Positions 7,841-15,779 of a stretch of DNA of 38,043 nt are shown here, piece by piece. Each line of letters starts with the position of its first letter. Within the stretch, counting starts at the first letter, position 1. The notes beneath the pieces were generated by a model, which searched no databases, was not told where the DNA came from, and worked only from the letters and a program-made list of their open reading frames with translations. The translations under genes were made by a program, and so were the position numbers. The stretch spans positions 1-38,043 of IMG/VR virus record IMGVR_UViG_3300006751_000040. One strand, written 5' to 3'. This DNA is from a virus.

Positions 7841-8278
7841 ATGCATGGAGCTATTAAGAAGATTATTAAGCATGCCTTAAAGCAGCTTAATATGTATAAT
7901 GAAGATGCTGCTGATCTGGTTTTTAAAACAGGTATGGCAGAGTCTGGTTATAAACATCTTCGGCAAATTAGCGGGCCTGCTTTAGGTTTCTTTCAGTGTG
8001 AACCAGCAACAATGGATGACGTATGGGAAAATTATGTTTCCTATCGAGCTCCAATTAAGGTTCAACTATGGGAACTTGGATATAAGGAAGATGATAGAAT
8101 GTCATTCCTTAGTAATATAGCAGTGCAGGCAGCATTTTGCAGGTTGCAGTATCGACGAGATAAGCACCCACTTCCGTCTAAGGATGATATAGATGCTCAG
8201 GCAGAATATTGGAAGCGGGTATATAATACAATGAAAGGTAAAGGTACGTTGAAACACTTTATAGAAGCAAATGGATAG
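7841..8278 (+). CDS. Lysozyme/transglycosylase-like endolysin
   Basis: A 145-residue protein with a lysozyme-fold signature. E34-S35-G follows a hydrophobic helix, and ALGFFQCEP at residues 47-55 corresponds to the G-x-x-Q motif of lytic transglycosylase-like enzymes. E34 would be the catalytic acid. It would cleave the glycan strands of peptidoglycan at lysis. There is no signal peptide, so it needs the holin encoded immediately downstream, whose ATG overlaps this stop by eight bases. Only a weak ribosome site is visible. An N-acetylmuramidase rather than transglycosylase activity is equally possible. Confidence 0.75.
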   Translation: MHGAIKKIIKHALKQLNMYNEDAADLVFKTGMAESGYKHLRQISGPALGFFQCEPATMDDVWENYVSYRAPIKVQLWELGYKEDDRMSFLSNIAVQAAFCRLQYRRDKHPLPSKDDIDAQAEYWKRVYNTMKGKGTLKHFIEANG

Positions 8279-8426
8279 TATAATTGATACGTTAAAAACA
8301 AGCGGTGCGGGTTTAGGTGGTTTCTGGATTTCTATGTGGGGCTGGTTGCCCGATATAGTCAGCCTATCTGTAGGATTGGCTACATTAATATACCTTATCA
8401 TTAAAATAGGCAAGGAACTAAAATAA
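8271..8426 (+). CDS. Holin-like small membrane protein
   Basis: A 51-residue ORF starting inside the end of the endolysin gene. After a short amphipathic N-terminus and a Trp-rich bend (FWISMWGW) there is one clear transmembrane segment at about residues 28-46 (IVSLSVGLATLIYLIIKIG), then a charged KELK tail. Size, single or double membrane span and direct coupling to the endolysin fit a phage holin that permeabilises the inner membrane. Other small lysis proteins are possible. Confidence 0.7.
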   Translation: MDSIIDTLKTSGAGLGGFWISMWGWLPDIVSLSVGLATLIYLIIKIGKELK

Positions 8427-8442
8427 ACAATAAGGGGAGATT

Positions 8443-9243
8443 ATGGCGAAGCAGGAACTAGTGTTAAGTAAACGGGAACTAGTAAAGCGAGTTATTGTCA
8501 CACCAGACAAGCATTTCCCACTTGCAGATGATCCGGCTATCAATGTGCTTTGTAAGGCAATCCATAAGGTAAAGCCACATGCATACATTGATTTAGGAGA
8601 TGTAGGTGAGTGGAGTTCGGTTTCAGCCTGGAAATATAAAAGAAAAATAGCTCCACCAGTAGAGTTTATATTGGAAGAGTTAAAGCAAGATATTAAAGAT
8701 GTTAATGCTGGAATGGATATTATAGATGAAGCATTAGATACTACAGGGTGTAAAGAAAGGCATTTCATTGAAGGGAATCATGATGACTGGGTTAATAGAT
8801 TTGTTGAGAAGTACCCGTATTTGTCCCAATATGCCCTCTCTAAGGCGATTAAACTGGATCAGAGGGGTTATACCTACCATCCATTCGGAAAGCACCTTAA
8901 AATGGGGAAATTATATTTTTATCATGGGCATCAGTATGGAGGGCAGTATCATTCTGCCAATCATTTACGCAAGCTTGGGTGTAATATAATGTATGGACAT
9001 TGGCATGATCTGCAACATATGACAGTTACTCATATGGATGGGCCAAAGGCAGCCTGGTCAATAGGTTGTTTAAAAGATATGAAAGCCGAAGCAAATGAAT
9101 GGCTTAGCAATAGAAAGATTAACTGGGGGCATGCTTTTGCTATCGTAGATTTCTATGGTAAAGGCGAGTTTACAGTTGATGTAGTACAGATAATAAATGG
9201 AAGGTGTTCAATCTGGGGTGAGCTTTTAGATGGGAATAAATAA
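8443..9243 (+). CDS. Calcineurin-like metallophosphoesterase
   Basis: A 266-residue enzyme with all the family motifs in order: D22-x-H24, G52-D53, G111-N112-H113-D114, H161-G-H163 and G185-H186-x-H188. These residues bind the two metal ions. A good GGGGAGA ribosome site precedes the ATG. The substrate is unknown; phage members have been linked to phosphodiester or nucleic-acid end processing, but its place inside the lysis module says little. It ends in a TAATG overlap with the next small gene. Confidence 0.88.
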   Translation: MAKQELVLSKRELVKRVIVTPDKHFPLADDPAINVLCKAIHKVKPHAYIDLGDVGEWSSVSAWKYKRKIAPPVEFILEELKQDIKDVNAGMDIIDEALDTTGCKERHFIEGNHDDWVNRFVEKYPYLSQYALSKAIKLDQRGYTYHPFGKHLKMGKLYFYHGHQYGGQYHSANHLRKLGCNIMYGHWHDLQHMTVTHMDGPKAAWSIGCLKDMKAEANEWLSNRKINWGHAFAIVDFYGKGEFTVDVVQIINGRCSIWGELLDGNK

Positions 9244-9383
9244 TGGAATTTGTAAGAGATTATTGGCCACAATTAGTGTCCCTATTTGGATTAATAACAG
9301 TTCTAACCACCATGAAGGTGGATATAGATGTATTGAAGGAGAAAGTAAAAACGCTGTTTGAGCTATGGAATAAGGAGAGATAA
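9243..9383 (+). CDS. Small membrane protein of the lysis region
   Basis: A 46-residue ORF coupled by overlap to the genes on both sides. Residues ~9-24 form a hydrophobic segment (PQLVSLFGLITVLTT). The C-terminal half is a charged amphipathic helix (VDIDVLKEKVKTLFELWNK) that could form a coiled coil. One membrane span plus a coiled coil suits an accessory holin or regulator. No family is recognised. Confidence 0.6.
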   Translation: MEFVRDYWPQLVSLFGLITVLTTMKVDIDVLKEKVKTLFELWNKER

Positions 9384-9775
9384 TGATATTTAAAAAGAAG
9401 TTAATAACTACAATATTAAAGCTTATACTACCAGAGATAGTTAAGTTAATTAAGCCTTTGAAGCAATATGTAGATGAGCCTAATGAGCTAGATGAGTTAT
9501 GTAAGAACCTGAAGCAACAAGCAGATGCTGCACATGATATATTGATTGATGTAGGGAAAACAGCAAATGCTGTGGAGGAAGATTTTAATAATTTTAAGAA
9601 AAAGGCTGAAGCAGGATTAAAGAAGATTAAGGAATTAGAGGAGATAGGTCCTCGTCTGATCACACTTCAGGCCATGGTAGATAAATTTGATCGTGATCAG
9701 GATTACTTAGATCAGAAGATTAAAGATATCGGAAGTATTGTAAATACAATAACAATGTTTAAAGGAGTAAAATAA
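9383..9775 (+). CDS. Helical coiled-coil protein of the lysis region
   Basis: A 130-residue protein. The N-terminus (residues ~1-28) is basic and hydrophobic (FKKKLITTILKLILPEIVKLIK), fitting a membrane-associated amphipathic helix. The remainder is almost continuous charged helix with heptad spacing. TAATG overlaps join it to both neighbours. Spanin-like or virion coiled-coil roles are possible, but there is no lipobox or clear signal peptide, so I leave the function open. Confidence 0.6.
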   Translation: MIFKKKLITTILKLILPEIVKLIKPLKQYVDEPNELDELCKNLKQQADAAHDILIDVGKTANAVEEDFNNFKKKAEAGLKKIKELEEIGPRLITLQAMVDKFDRDQDYLDQKIKDIGSIVNTITMFKGVK

Positions 9776-9918
9776 TGGAATTTTTATCAAGTAATTGGGA
9801 ATATGTTTTGATAGCACTTTTATGTGTAGATAAAGTAGTGGCGCTTAGCCCTACAAAATGGGATGATTTAATTTGGACATCAGTTAAAAAGGCTATATAT
9901 AAGGTTATGGGAAAATAA
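9775..9918 (+). CDS. Small membrane protein (V-D-K-V-V-A-L-S-P-T-K-W type)
   Basis: A 47-residue ORF coupled to its neighbours (stop immediately before the next ATG). A hydrophobic stretch (YVLIALLCVDKVVAL) is followed by SPTKWDDLIW and a basic C-terminus. The D-K-V-V-A-(L/I)-(S/T)-P-T-K-W/Y-D-D pattern is one I recognise from small phage proteins that sit near lysis genes, but I cannot name a characterised member. Likely membrane-inserted. Confidence 0.65.
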   Translation: MEFLSSNWEYVLIALLCVDKVVALSPTKWDDLIWTSVKKAIYKVMGK

Positions 9919-12135
9919 ATGCCAAAAGATTCTATATCAATTAATGCTTTTGAAGGTGGGTTGAATCTTCGCGATGATCCTCGAGATATTGGAGGAGAAG
10001 CAAATAATCAACTTAGCCAAGCTATTGGTGTAGATTTACAATACAAAGGTCGTATTGTTAATGCTGTTTCTGGACAGGCTTCTTCTGGGACATGTGGAAC
10101 CCTAGGAACTGCTGCTGGATATGGATTACATTCCTTTAGCGCAGATTATGATGCCAGTGGTAATCCTAATGATACGGATTATTATCTAGTAGGCTCAACG
10201 GGCGGAACTGTCGACGCAGTAACATCGGCTTTTGGGGCTGCATCTGCCCTAGACCTGAGTATAGGTAGTGGGGATACCGGCAATCACTATGCTTTTTTTG
10301 TGGCTGATGGTGGTGTAAGAGTTTCAGATGGTAATTATGCCAATACCAATGCTGCTAATAAAGTAGCTATGGTTAAATATGTTCAAAATCCTTGTATAGG
10401 AGGTAATATTGGATCTAATGGAGCGTGGGTTGCTTCTGATTCCAGTCTATCTCCTCCTCAAAGTGTACAGTTGTCAGGATCTACTCTTGATACTGCACCT
10501 GAAAATCAAAGACCAGAAATATTTTTTACAGCAGCTGGAGCTGATGATTCAGCTGTTGGATGGGGAAAGGATCCGGATGCTGATACTAACGGTGGTGATT
10601 GTTCAGCCGCAGGGGATGCTCAGCATTCTACTATTGAATGGGAAGTGGGCTGCAGTTTTGTATATGATGAGGATCAGGAAACTACTGTGACAAAATCTTT
10701 TGTTTATTCATCAGGAGCAGGGGATTATACCTATATATATAGTGCGAGTGCCGCTAGCGCTACACCCCATATTGATGATAGCATAAGATTTAGTACTAGG
10801 CAGGCATTTAAAGTGGGTATGGCCATCAAAACTAATACTGGTGATTCTCTGTCTAACAATTCAGGGTATCAGCGTATTACTAAGGTTAAGGGCTATATGA
10901 GGAAAAAACAGGCTGGATCCTCTTGGTTTCTTATCATTGAAGCTGATTTAAGTGCTACTGGTGGCGTAAGGAATCCCTTTGATGATGATTATAATGCATG
11001 GGATGCTACAGGCATGACTGATGGATATTTTGGAAGAACCAATGCCAAAAAGCAACCACCACAGGCTGTAACCTTTAGATCGGAAACTGGATATGATGCA
11101 GACTCAGGCATAACATACGAAGCAAGGTTTAAAACTGCTGCTGCTATTAATAGAAGGGCGTATATAGGTAATATATATCAAAATGGAGAGAAGTTCGGTG
11201 ATAGATTATTAAAGACTGGACCTAATCAATTTGATATATATCCTGAAGGAAACTGGATTGATGTAGTCATTAATGATGGTGATTTTATTACAACAATGGT
11301 AGTATATGCAGACAGGATATTTCAATTTAAAAGACGTAATCTCTATCTACTTAATGTAGCAGAGGATACTGAATTTCTTGAAGGACAATATCTTAATTAT
11401 GGGGTTATGTATCCCAGCCAGGTATGCGTATGTTCATTTGGGGTCTTGTGGGTAAATGAACATGGCTGTTATAGGTATGATGGAGAATCTGTTATAGATT
11501 TAACTGCGGAAAAGATTCCTGTATCTGATTGGGCAATTACAGAAACAAGTGGCCTTGGTAGCGTTCCAGGGATATCTTATAGTGAAAAATTAAGAAAATT
11601 ATTTATCTGTCCTGATTTAAGCAATACTTCTTCTGCATTTGATGGTACTGGCGGATGGTCTTTTGATATGGTAAATGAAGGCTGGACTCAATTGCCAACT
11701 GGGTTTTTTGCTACAGGCAAAAAGTCTAATTTTCATATAGATTTTGATGGTGATATATGCTATGTAGTTGGTAGTAGCTTATATAAAGTAGGCACAACTC
11801 CAGGTGCCCAAACAGATTATGATGTAAGGACTAAGGATTTAGATTTTGGAGCTACAGGAGTTATAAAGAAGATTTATAAAACGTATATTACTTATAAGTG
11901 TAGCGCAGATTCTAATGTGACGGTAGCCTATGCTGTTGATGCAGATGATAATAGTTGGACTGATATTACTTCAGAGCTGCTGAGTACAGGTGGTGAATGG
12001 GACACTGTTGCTTTAACATCCAAAACTAGTGCATATACCTATCGGATAAGATTATACGATAATGGTAGTACAGTACCTGCTGATTTTGAGGTGAATGATA
12101 TTAGCGTTACTTACAGAACTAGGCCGGCCAAATAA
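9919..12135 (+). CDS. Large virion structural protein (tail/propeller-like)
   Basis: A 738-residue beta-rich protein. The N-terminal pattern FEGGLNLRDDPRDI is followed by E-A-N-N-Q-x-x-Q-A-I-G-V-D. Midway (residues ~420-545) come KTGPNQFDIYPEG, YADRIFQFKRRNLYLLN, VLWVNEHGCYRYDGESV. The repeated strand-turn patterns, including the bare W-V-N-E-x-G-x-Y-R-Y-D-G element, resemble beta-propeller blades of phage tail or stabilisation proteins. A tail-hub, tail-tip or nozzle role is inferred. A TAATG overlap couples it to the tail-collar gene. Confidence 0.7.
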   Translation: MPKDSISINAFEGGLNLRDDPRDIGGEANNQLSQAIGVDLQYKGRIVNAVSGQASSGTCGTLGTAAGYGLHSFSADYDASGNPNDTDYYLVGSTGGTVDAVTSAFGAASALDLSIGSGDTGNHYAFFVADGGVRVSDGNYANTNAANKVAMVKYVQNPCIGGNIGSNGAWVASDSSLSPPQSVQLSGSTLDTAPENQRPEIFFTAAGADDSAVGWGKDPDADTNGGDCSAAGDAQHSTIEWEVGCSFVYDEDQETTVTKSFVYSSGAGDYTYIYSASAASATPHIDDSIRFSTRQAFKVGMAIKTNTGDSLSNNSGYQRITKVKGYMRKKQAGSSWFLIIEADLSATGGVRNPFDDDYNAWDATGMTDGYFGRTNAKKQPPQAVTFRSETGYDADSGITYEARFKTAAAINRRAYIGNIYQNGEKFGDRLLKTGPNQFDIYPEGNWIDVVINDGDFITTMVVYADRIFQFKRRNLYLLNVAEDTEFLEGQYLNYGVMYPSQVCVCSFGVLWVNEHGCYRYDGESVIDLTAEKIPVSDWAITETSGLGSVPGISYSEKLRKLFICPDLSNTSSAFDGTGGWSFDMVNEGWTQLPTGFFATGKKSNFHIDFDGDICYVVGSSLYKVGTTPGAQTDYDVRTKDLDFGATGVIKKIYKTYITYKCSADSNVTVAYAVDADDNSWTDITSELLSTGGEWDTVALTSKTSAYTYRIRLYDNGSTVPADFEVNDISVTYRTRPAK

Positions 12136-12968
12136 TGAAAGTATCGAGTAGAGGATATGGTGATGCAGTACGGGGCCTTAGTCACGGGAAGGGAGCTAAA
12201 GTATCTTTAGGTAGAGGTTCACCAACTAAGCGTGAGGGTAGTGATGGTGATTTAACATTACGCAATACTAATCAAGGAGTAATTTTATATGCAAAATATG
12301 GTGGTAGGTGGTATAGTATGCATACACAACAAGGATTAGTACCAGGAATGATTATGATGTGGTCAGGCCAGAAACATACTATTCCTTTTGGGTGGGCATT
12401 ATGCGATGGGAATACTGGTACTCCAGATCTTAGAGCTAAGTTTATTATTGGAGCTGGAACTGGTGGTGTTAATATATTTGACTCAGGAGTACCATCATAT
12501 AGTACTACCATCTTTGGACCATCTGATGATAGTTATGGTACAGACAGTATAACCTATGGACAGGGTGATACGGTAGAAGTTACGGCTGAAACTGCATCGG
12601 GAACTAGTGATCCACATACGTTATTGGCATCACAAATACCTGAGCATACTCATGATTATGAGAAAAGTAACAATCATGGCGATGTAGATCATGATAGTCT
12701 TGGTTCTGGCTATACTGTAGCTGACGATCAGGATACTACTACACCGACTAGCGTTAATGCTGGCGGTGGTGGAAGTCATACACATGGACTTCCTAGTGGT
12801 ATAGGTGTTACTGGAGATACTGTTAAGGCAACTGCAGGGTTGCCACTAGTTGATTTTTATAGTTTAGCATTTATCATGTATGTTGGATCTGCTGCCGATC
12901 CTGGAACAGAAGGTTATAATCAGGGTGGCGGTGAAGGCGGTGATAGTCTTGGCAGAGAAGGTCCATAA
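12135..12968 (+). CDS. Tail-collar domain fibre protein
   Basis: A 277-residue protein. The short N-terminus contains DGDLTLRNTNQGVILYAKYG, an attachment segment common in phage fibres. It is followed by the phage tail-collar domain: PGMIMMWSGQKHTIPFGWALCDGN, then GTPDLRAKFIIGAG. Near the end, SHTHGLP supplies the H-x-H pair that in trimeric fibre tips often binds metal. The C-terminal 20 residues are Gly-rich. Probably a short tail fibre that contacts the host surface. Confidence 0.85.
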   Translation: MKVSSRGYGDAVRGLSHGKGAKVSLGRGSPTKREGSDGDLTLRNTNQGVILYAKYGGRWYSMHTQQGLVPGMIMMWSGQKHTIPFGWALCDGNTGTPDLRAKFIIGAGTGGVNIFDSGVPSYSTTIFGPSDDSYGTDSITYGQGDTVEVTAETASGTSDPHTLLASQIPEHTHDYEKSNNHGDVDHDSLGSGYTVADDQDTTTPTSVNAGGGGSHTHGLPSGIGVTGDTVKATAGLPLVDFYSLAFIMYVGSAADPGTEGYNQGGGEGGDSLGREGP

Positions 12969-12985
12969 ATGAAAGGAGTAATAAA

Positions 12986-13801
12986 ATGGCATTAGGATTT
13001 AGTAGGGGTGGGTATAACCCAGGTGGGAGAATAAGGGAATCTAAACGAAACCTGAAGACTTTTCTTTTAGAAGAAGAACAGGCAAAGAATTTAGAATCAA
13101 TAAACGCTAGTAAAGCAGCTGCAAAAGTAAAGGCGCTTCAAACTGGAAAGGATTTATATAGCAAATATTTACATAATAAATCAGCAGCAGTAATGAAACA
13201 AGATAAAATTAAAGATGCAACCTCGCTTGTCCAAGGAGATAAAGTTAATACTTATGGAAAATATGGAGATAATCCTGTAGCTGAGTTATTAGGTATAGAA
13301 TCTGTTGGCGTTAACCCTAAATTATATCAGGATGTAGGACATGAGTTTGCTACCAAATATAACATAAAGGACTTTAGCGATACTCAGAAATTAATTGCTG
13401 GTCGAAAATTAGCTGCTGGACAACAGGTGAAGGTTCCTGGAAGTGATGTTGTCGCGTCAAGTAATATGATAGATACTAGCATAGTAAATGAAGCAGAATC
13501 AGTATTAGAAGGGGCTGGAGGATTATCAGGTGCTGGAGGTTTCATATCAAAATATGCATTACCTGGAATATCAGTTGGAACGAGTTTATATGGAGCGCTT
13601 AATGCTGAAGATGATGAGCAGGCAATTCAATCTGCAGCAGGAATAGTAGGAGGGGTTAGTGCTATAGCAGGTACCGCTGCGTCAGCAGGAGCATTTGGCG
13701 CTGGTGAAGCAGCAGCAGCAGTTGCGGCCTGGGGAGGCCCAATTGGATGGCTAATAGCTGGAGGCTCGATGTTATATTCATTAGCTGATTATAGAGTATA
13801 A
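12986..13801 (+). CDS. Internal virion (ejection-type) protein with hydrophobic C-terminus
   Basis: A 271-residue protein with a strong AAAGGAG ribosome site. The N-terminal half is basic and helical. Residues ~175-265 are Gly/Ala/Ile-rich (GAGGLSGAGG, then SAAGIVGGVSAIAGTAAS, then WGGPIGWLIAGGSM). That looks like the membrane-active segments of podovirus ejection proteins. It heads a run of seven genes likely to encode internal head proteins. Function is inferred from composition and place. TAATG overlaps the acetyltransferase gene. Confidence 0.65.
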   Translation: MALGFSRGGYNPGGRIRESKRNLKTFLLEEEQAKNLESINASKAAAKVKALQTGKDLYSKYLHNKSAAVMKQDKIKDATSLVQGDKVNTYGKYGDNPVAELLGIESVGVNPKLYQDVGHEFATKYNIKDFSDTQKLIAGRKLAAGQQVKVPGSDVVASSNMIDTSIVNEAESVLEGAGGLSGAGGFISKYALPGISVGTSLYGALNAEDDEQAIQSAAGIVGGVSAIAGTAASAGAFGAGEAAAAVAAWGGPIGWLIAGGSMLYSLADYRV

Positions 13802-14253
13802 TGGTAATAAAAACAGCACATATTAATGATATTGAAAAAATAACAGATTTGGGTGAGGAATTTGTAGCAGAATCTCCATCTTTATCTTTGTTAAGTTATT
13901 CGCGCAAAGAGTATCAGCGCTTTTGTACAGATCTTATTTCTAGTAAAATAAAATACATGGTCATAGCGAAGGATAAAGAGAAGGTTGTTGGGGTTGTTGG
14001 TGGTGGACTTCATAATAGGATTGGAAGTTCTGATAAATATCTTAGTGAATATATTTTCTATGTTAGTCCTTCTGCACGAAAAAGCGGTACAGGCAGACAA
14101 TTAATGGACAAATTTTGTGATTGGGGGAGAAGCCAGAAGGTTAAAGTAGTTGAGATGGGTGTTACATCTGATATTGATCCCAAGCAGGCGGATAAATATA
14201 TGTCAAATTTGGGATTTAAATATATGGGGGCTAATTTCTATAAGGAACTGTAA
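13801..14253 (+). CDS. GNAT-family N-acetyltransferase
   Basis: A 150-residue protein with the GNAT fold layout: an N-terminal strand-helix (IKTAHINDIEKITDLG), a beta-hairpin core (YMVIAKDKEKVVGVVGGGL), then FYVSPSARKSGTGRQLMDKF. That last segment contains the R-x-x-G-x-G/A-x-x-L acetyl-CoA binding loop, and the C-terminus is LGFKYMGANFYKEL. It transfers an acetyl group from acetyl-CoA to an unknown amine, possibly a lysine of a virion or host protein. It is translationally coupled (TAATG) to the Hint-domain gene, an unusual partnership. Confidence 0.85.
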   Translation: MVIKTAHINDIEKITDLGEEFVAESPSLSLLSYSRKEYQRFCTDLISSKIKYMVIAKDKEKVVGVVGGGLHNRIGSSDKYLSEYIFYVSPSARKSGTGRQLMDKFCDWGRSQKVKVVEMGVTSDIDPKQADKYMSNLGFKYMGANFYKEL

Positions 14254-14606
14254 TGAAAACTAAATCAATTAAAAATATTAAGGTCGGGGATTATGTACAG
14301 AGTTATAATCATAAGAAAGACCAATTAGTTTCTGCTAAAGTAACTAAGACATTTAAACATAAGGATGTCCCTGGCGTAAAGTTGGTTATTAATAAGGATT
14401 TGACTGCCACAGGTAATCATCCGTTATATATTAATGGAGAATATAAGCCCGCAGCTAGAGCTAAGGTTGGAGATATTGTAGTTAACCCAGATGGAATAGA
14501 AATTAAAATTCATACTTTAGCTTTAAAGCCTATGAAAATTGATGTTTATAATATTGAGGTTGAAGGTGATCATAACTATTTTGCTGGAGGATTGCTAAAT
14601 CATAAC
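14253..14606 (+). other. Hint domain C-terminal portion (blocks B, F, G), at the protein N-terminus
   Basis: Codes residues 1-118. T53-x-x-H56 is the block B signature, D106-H107-N-Y-F the block F region, and H117-N118 the terminal dyad that in inteins undergoes Asn cyclisation. No homing endonuclease is inserted; with the 17-residue C-terminal piece the total is about 135 residues, the size of a mini-intein. Confidence 0.8.
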
Positions 14607-15779
14607 AAATGTGGAATTTGGGAGGGAGATGATGTTACTGTAGAAAAGGCTCGGAATACTTTGAAAGATAAATCTCGAACATTGTGGGAAGAATCAGCAC
14701 GTGAGACAAGAAACTATTTTCGCGTTAAAGCAGAAACTATAGGTGCTCCTACTAGTACTGATTTCGTTTCATTAGGATCTGGGATTGATGATGATGTAGA
14801 TACTACAGATATTGATGAATCTCTCTTTTCCTTTATAGATGAAGAGGGTTCAGCACAGAATATTTCAATTCCAGGATGGCAGACAACACATGGTGGTTAT
14901 AAAACTGATTGGGGAGAAAAACTAGATGATTTTTTTGGTGCCAATGATGCTTACCAAACAGCATTACAAGACGCTGCTAATGCAACAATTGCAGCAGAAA
15001 CTACATTGGAAACCGCTACGAGTGATGTAGTAACTAGTTTAGAGGAAGGTGGTGGAGAGATTGCAGCAGAGGCAGAGGGAGCTCTTCAGGATGTTGAGTC
15101 AGCAACTGCTGCTATGGGATTTGCAGCATCTGGAGCTGAAGAAGAGATGAAAGGCGATGTTCGTAGAGGGTCTGGAGAAGCATGGGCCACTACAACATCT
15201 AGTGCACAATCTAGCTTACAGTCTGCATTGGATGATTATGCAGGTGTAATGGGTGATGCGGATGCAGCTACCGTAGATGTTTCTGGTCAGGAATTGGGAA
15301 ATCTTGGTTCAGTACAGACTAACTTAAATACTGCTTATGATAACTTTACGAGGGCAAGGAAACAATTAGACACAGATATCTCTATTATTCAGTCTTCATT
15401 AGATAAGGGATTTGCTGATTATGAGGACACCCTTGGGGCTTATAAAAGCACTTTTGAAACAGCTTACACTACAATTCAAAGTACTGTCGGTGCACAAGAT
15501 GCCGCATATGCTATACCTCAAATGTCTGAGATTACAGGGGAGATAGAGTCGAGTATCGGAGCATATATTGGACATACAGGAGATACAGAATTTACGTATG
15601 AGTCTATGAAGGGGATAAATACACCCACCTATACAGATCCAACGGACTGGGGTGAGACGGGATCTTGGTCTAGTGGTCAGGGTGGAGGTACGAATTTCTT
15701 ATATATGGGACGCGGAGAACACCAATGTTTAGAGGGTAATGTAAAAGTTGTGATGGGAGATAAAAATGCCAGCAAATAA
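14253..15779 (+). CDS. Virion-region protein flanked by a permuted split Hint (intein-like) domain
   Basis: A 508-residue protein. Residues 1-118 match a Hint domain without its first strand: IKNIKVGDYVQSYN, block B T53-G-N-H56-P-L-Y, KVGDIVVNPDG, block F VYNIEVEGDHNYF, and block G ending N116-H117-N118 before K119-C120. The conserved N-terminal Cys strand is missing, and a stop codon lies just upstream in frame (14241-14243), so it cannot be restored there. Instead the last 17 residues (C492-K508) read C-L-E-G-N-V-K-V-V-M-G-D-K, a block-A look-alike. The cargo between is acidic, Ala-rich and largely helical, as expected for an internal head protein. The predicted chemistry (cyclisation, concatenation or cleavage) is inference. 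The +1 residue Lys makes it more like a bacterial intein-like (BIL) domain than a classical intein. Confidence 0.8.
   Translation: MKTKSIKNIKVGDYVQSYNHKKDQLVSAKVTKTFKHKDVPGVKLVINKDLTATGNHPLYINGEYKPAARAKVGDIVVNPDGIEIKIHTLALKPMKIDVYNIEVEGDHNYFAGGLLNHNKCGIWEGDDVTVEKARNTLKDKSRTLWEESARETRNYFRVKAETIGAPTSTDFVSLGSGIDDDVDTTDIDESLFSFIDEEGSAQNISIPGWQTTHGGYKTDWGEKLDDFFGANDAYQTALQDAANATIAAETTLETATSDVVTSLEEGGGEIAAEAEGALQDVESATAAMGFAASGAEEEMKGDVRRGSGEAWATTTSSAQSSLQSALDDYAGVMGDADAATVDVSGQELGNLGSVQTNLNTAYDNFTRARKQLDTDISIIQSSLDKGFADYEDTLGAYKSTFETAYTTIQSTVGAQDAAYAIPQMSEITGEIESSIGAYIGHTGDTEFTYESMKGINTPTYTDPTDWGETGSWSSGQGGGTNFLYMGRGEHQCLEGNVKVVMGDKNASK
15726..15776 (+). other. Candidate Hint block A segment at the protein C-terminus
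   Basis: Codes residues 492-508, starting with Cys and following G-R-G-E-H-Q. The C-L-x-x-x-(T/V)-K-(V/I)-x-M-x-D pattern is what normally opens a Hint domain and leads straight into I-K-(N/D)-I-K-V-G-D, which is exactly where this protein begins. The last 14 bases overlap the next gene. Confidence 0.6.

Noticed and set aside
14253-15779. Classical protein-splicing intein interrupting a known gene
   Set aside because: There is no host gene continuing on either side of the Hint blocks, the residue after H-N is Lys, and the block A segment is at the far end of the chain.
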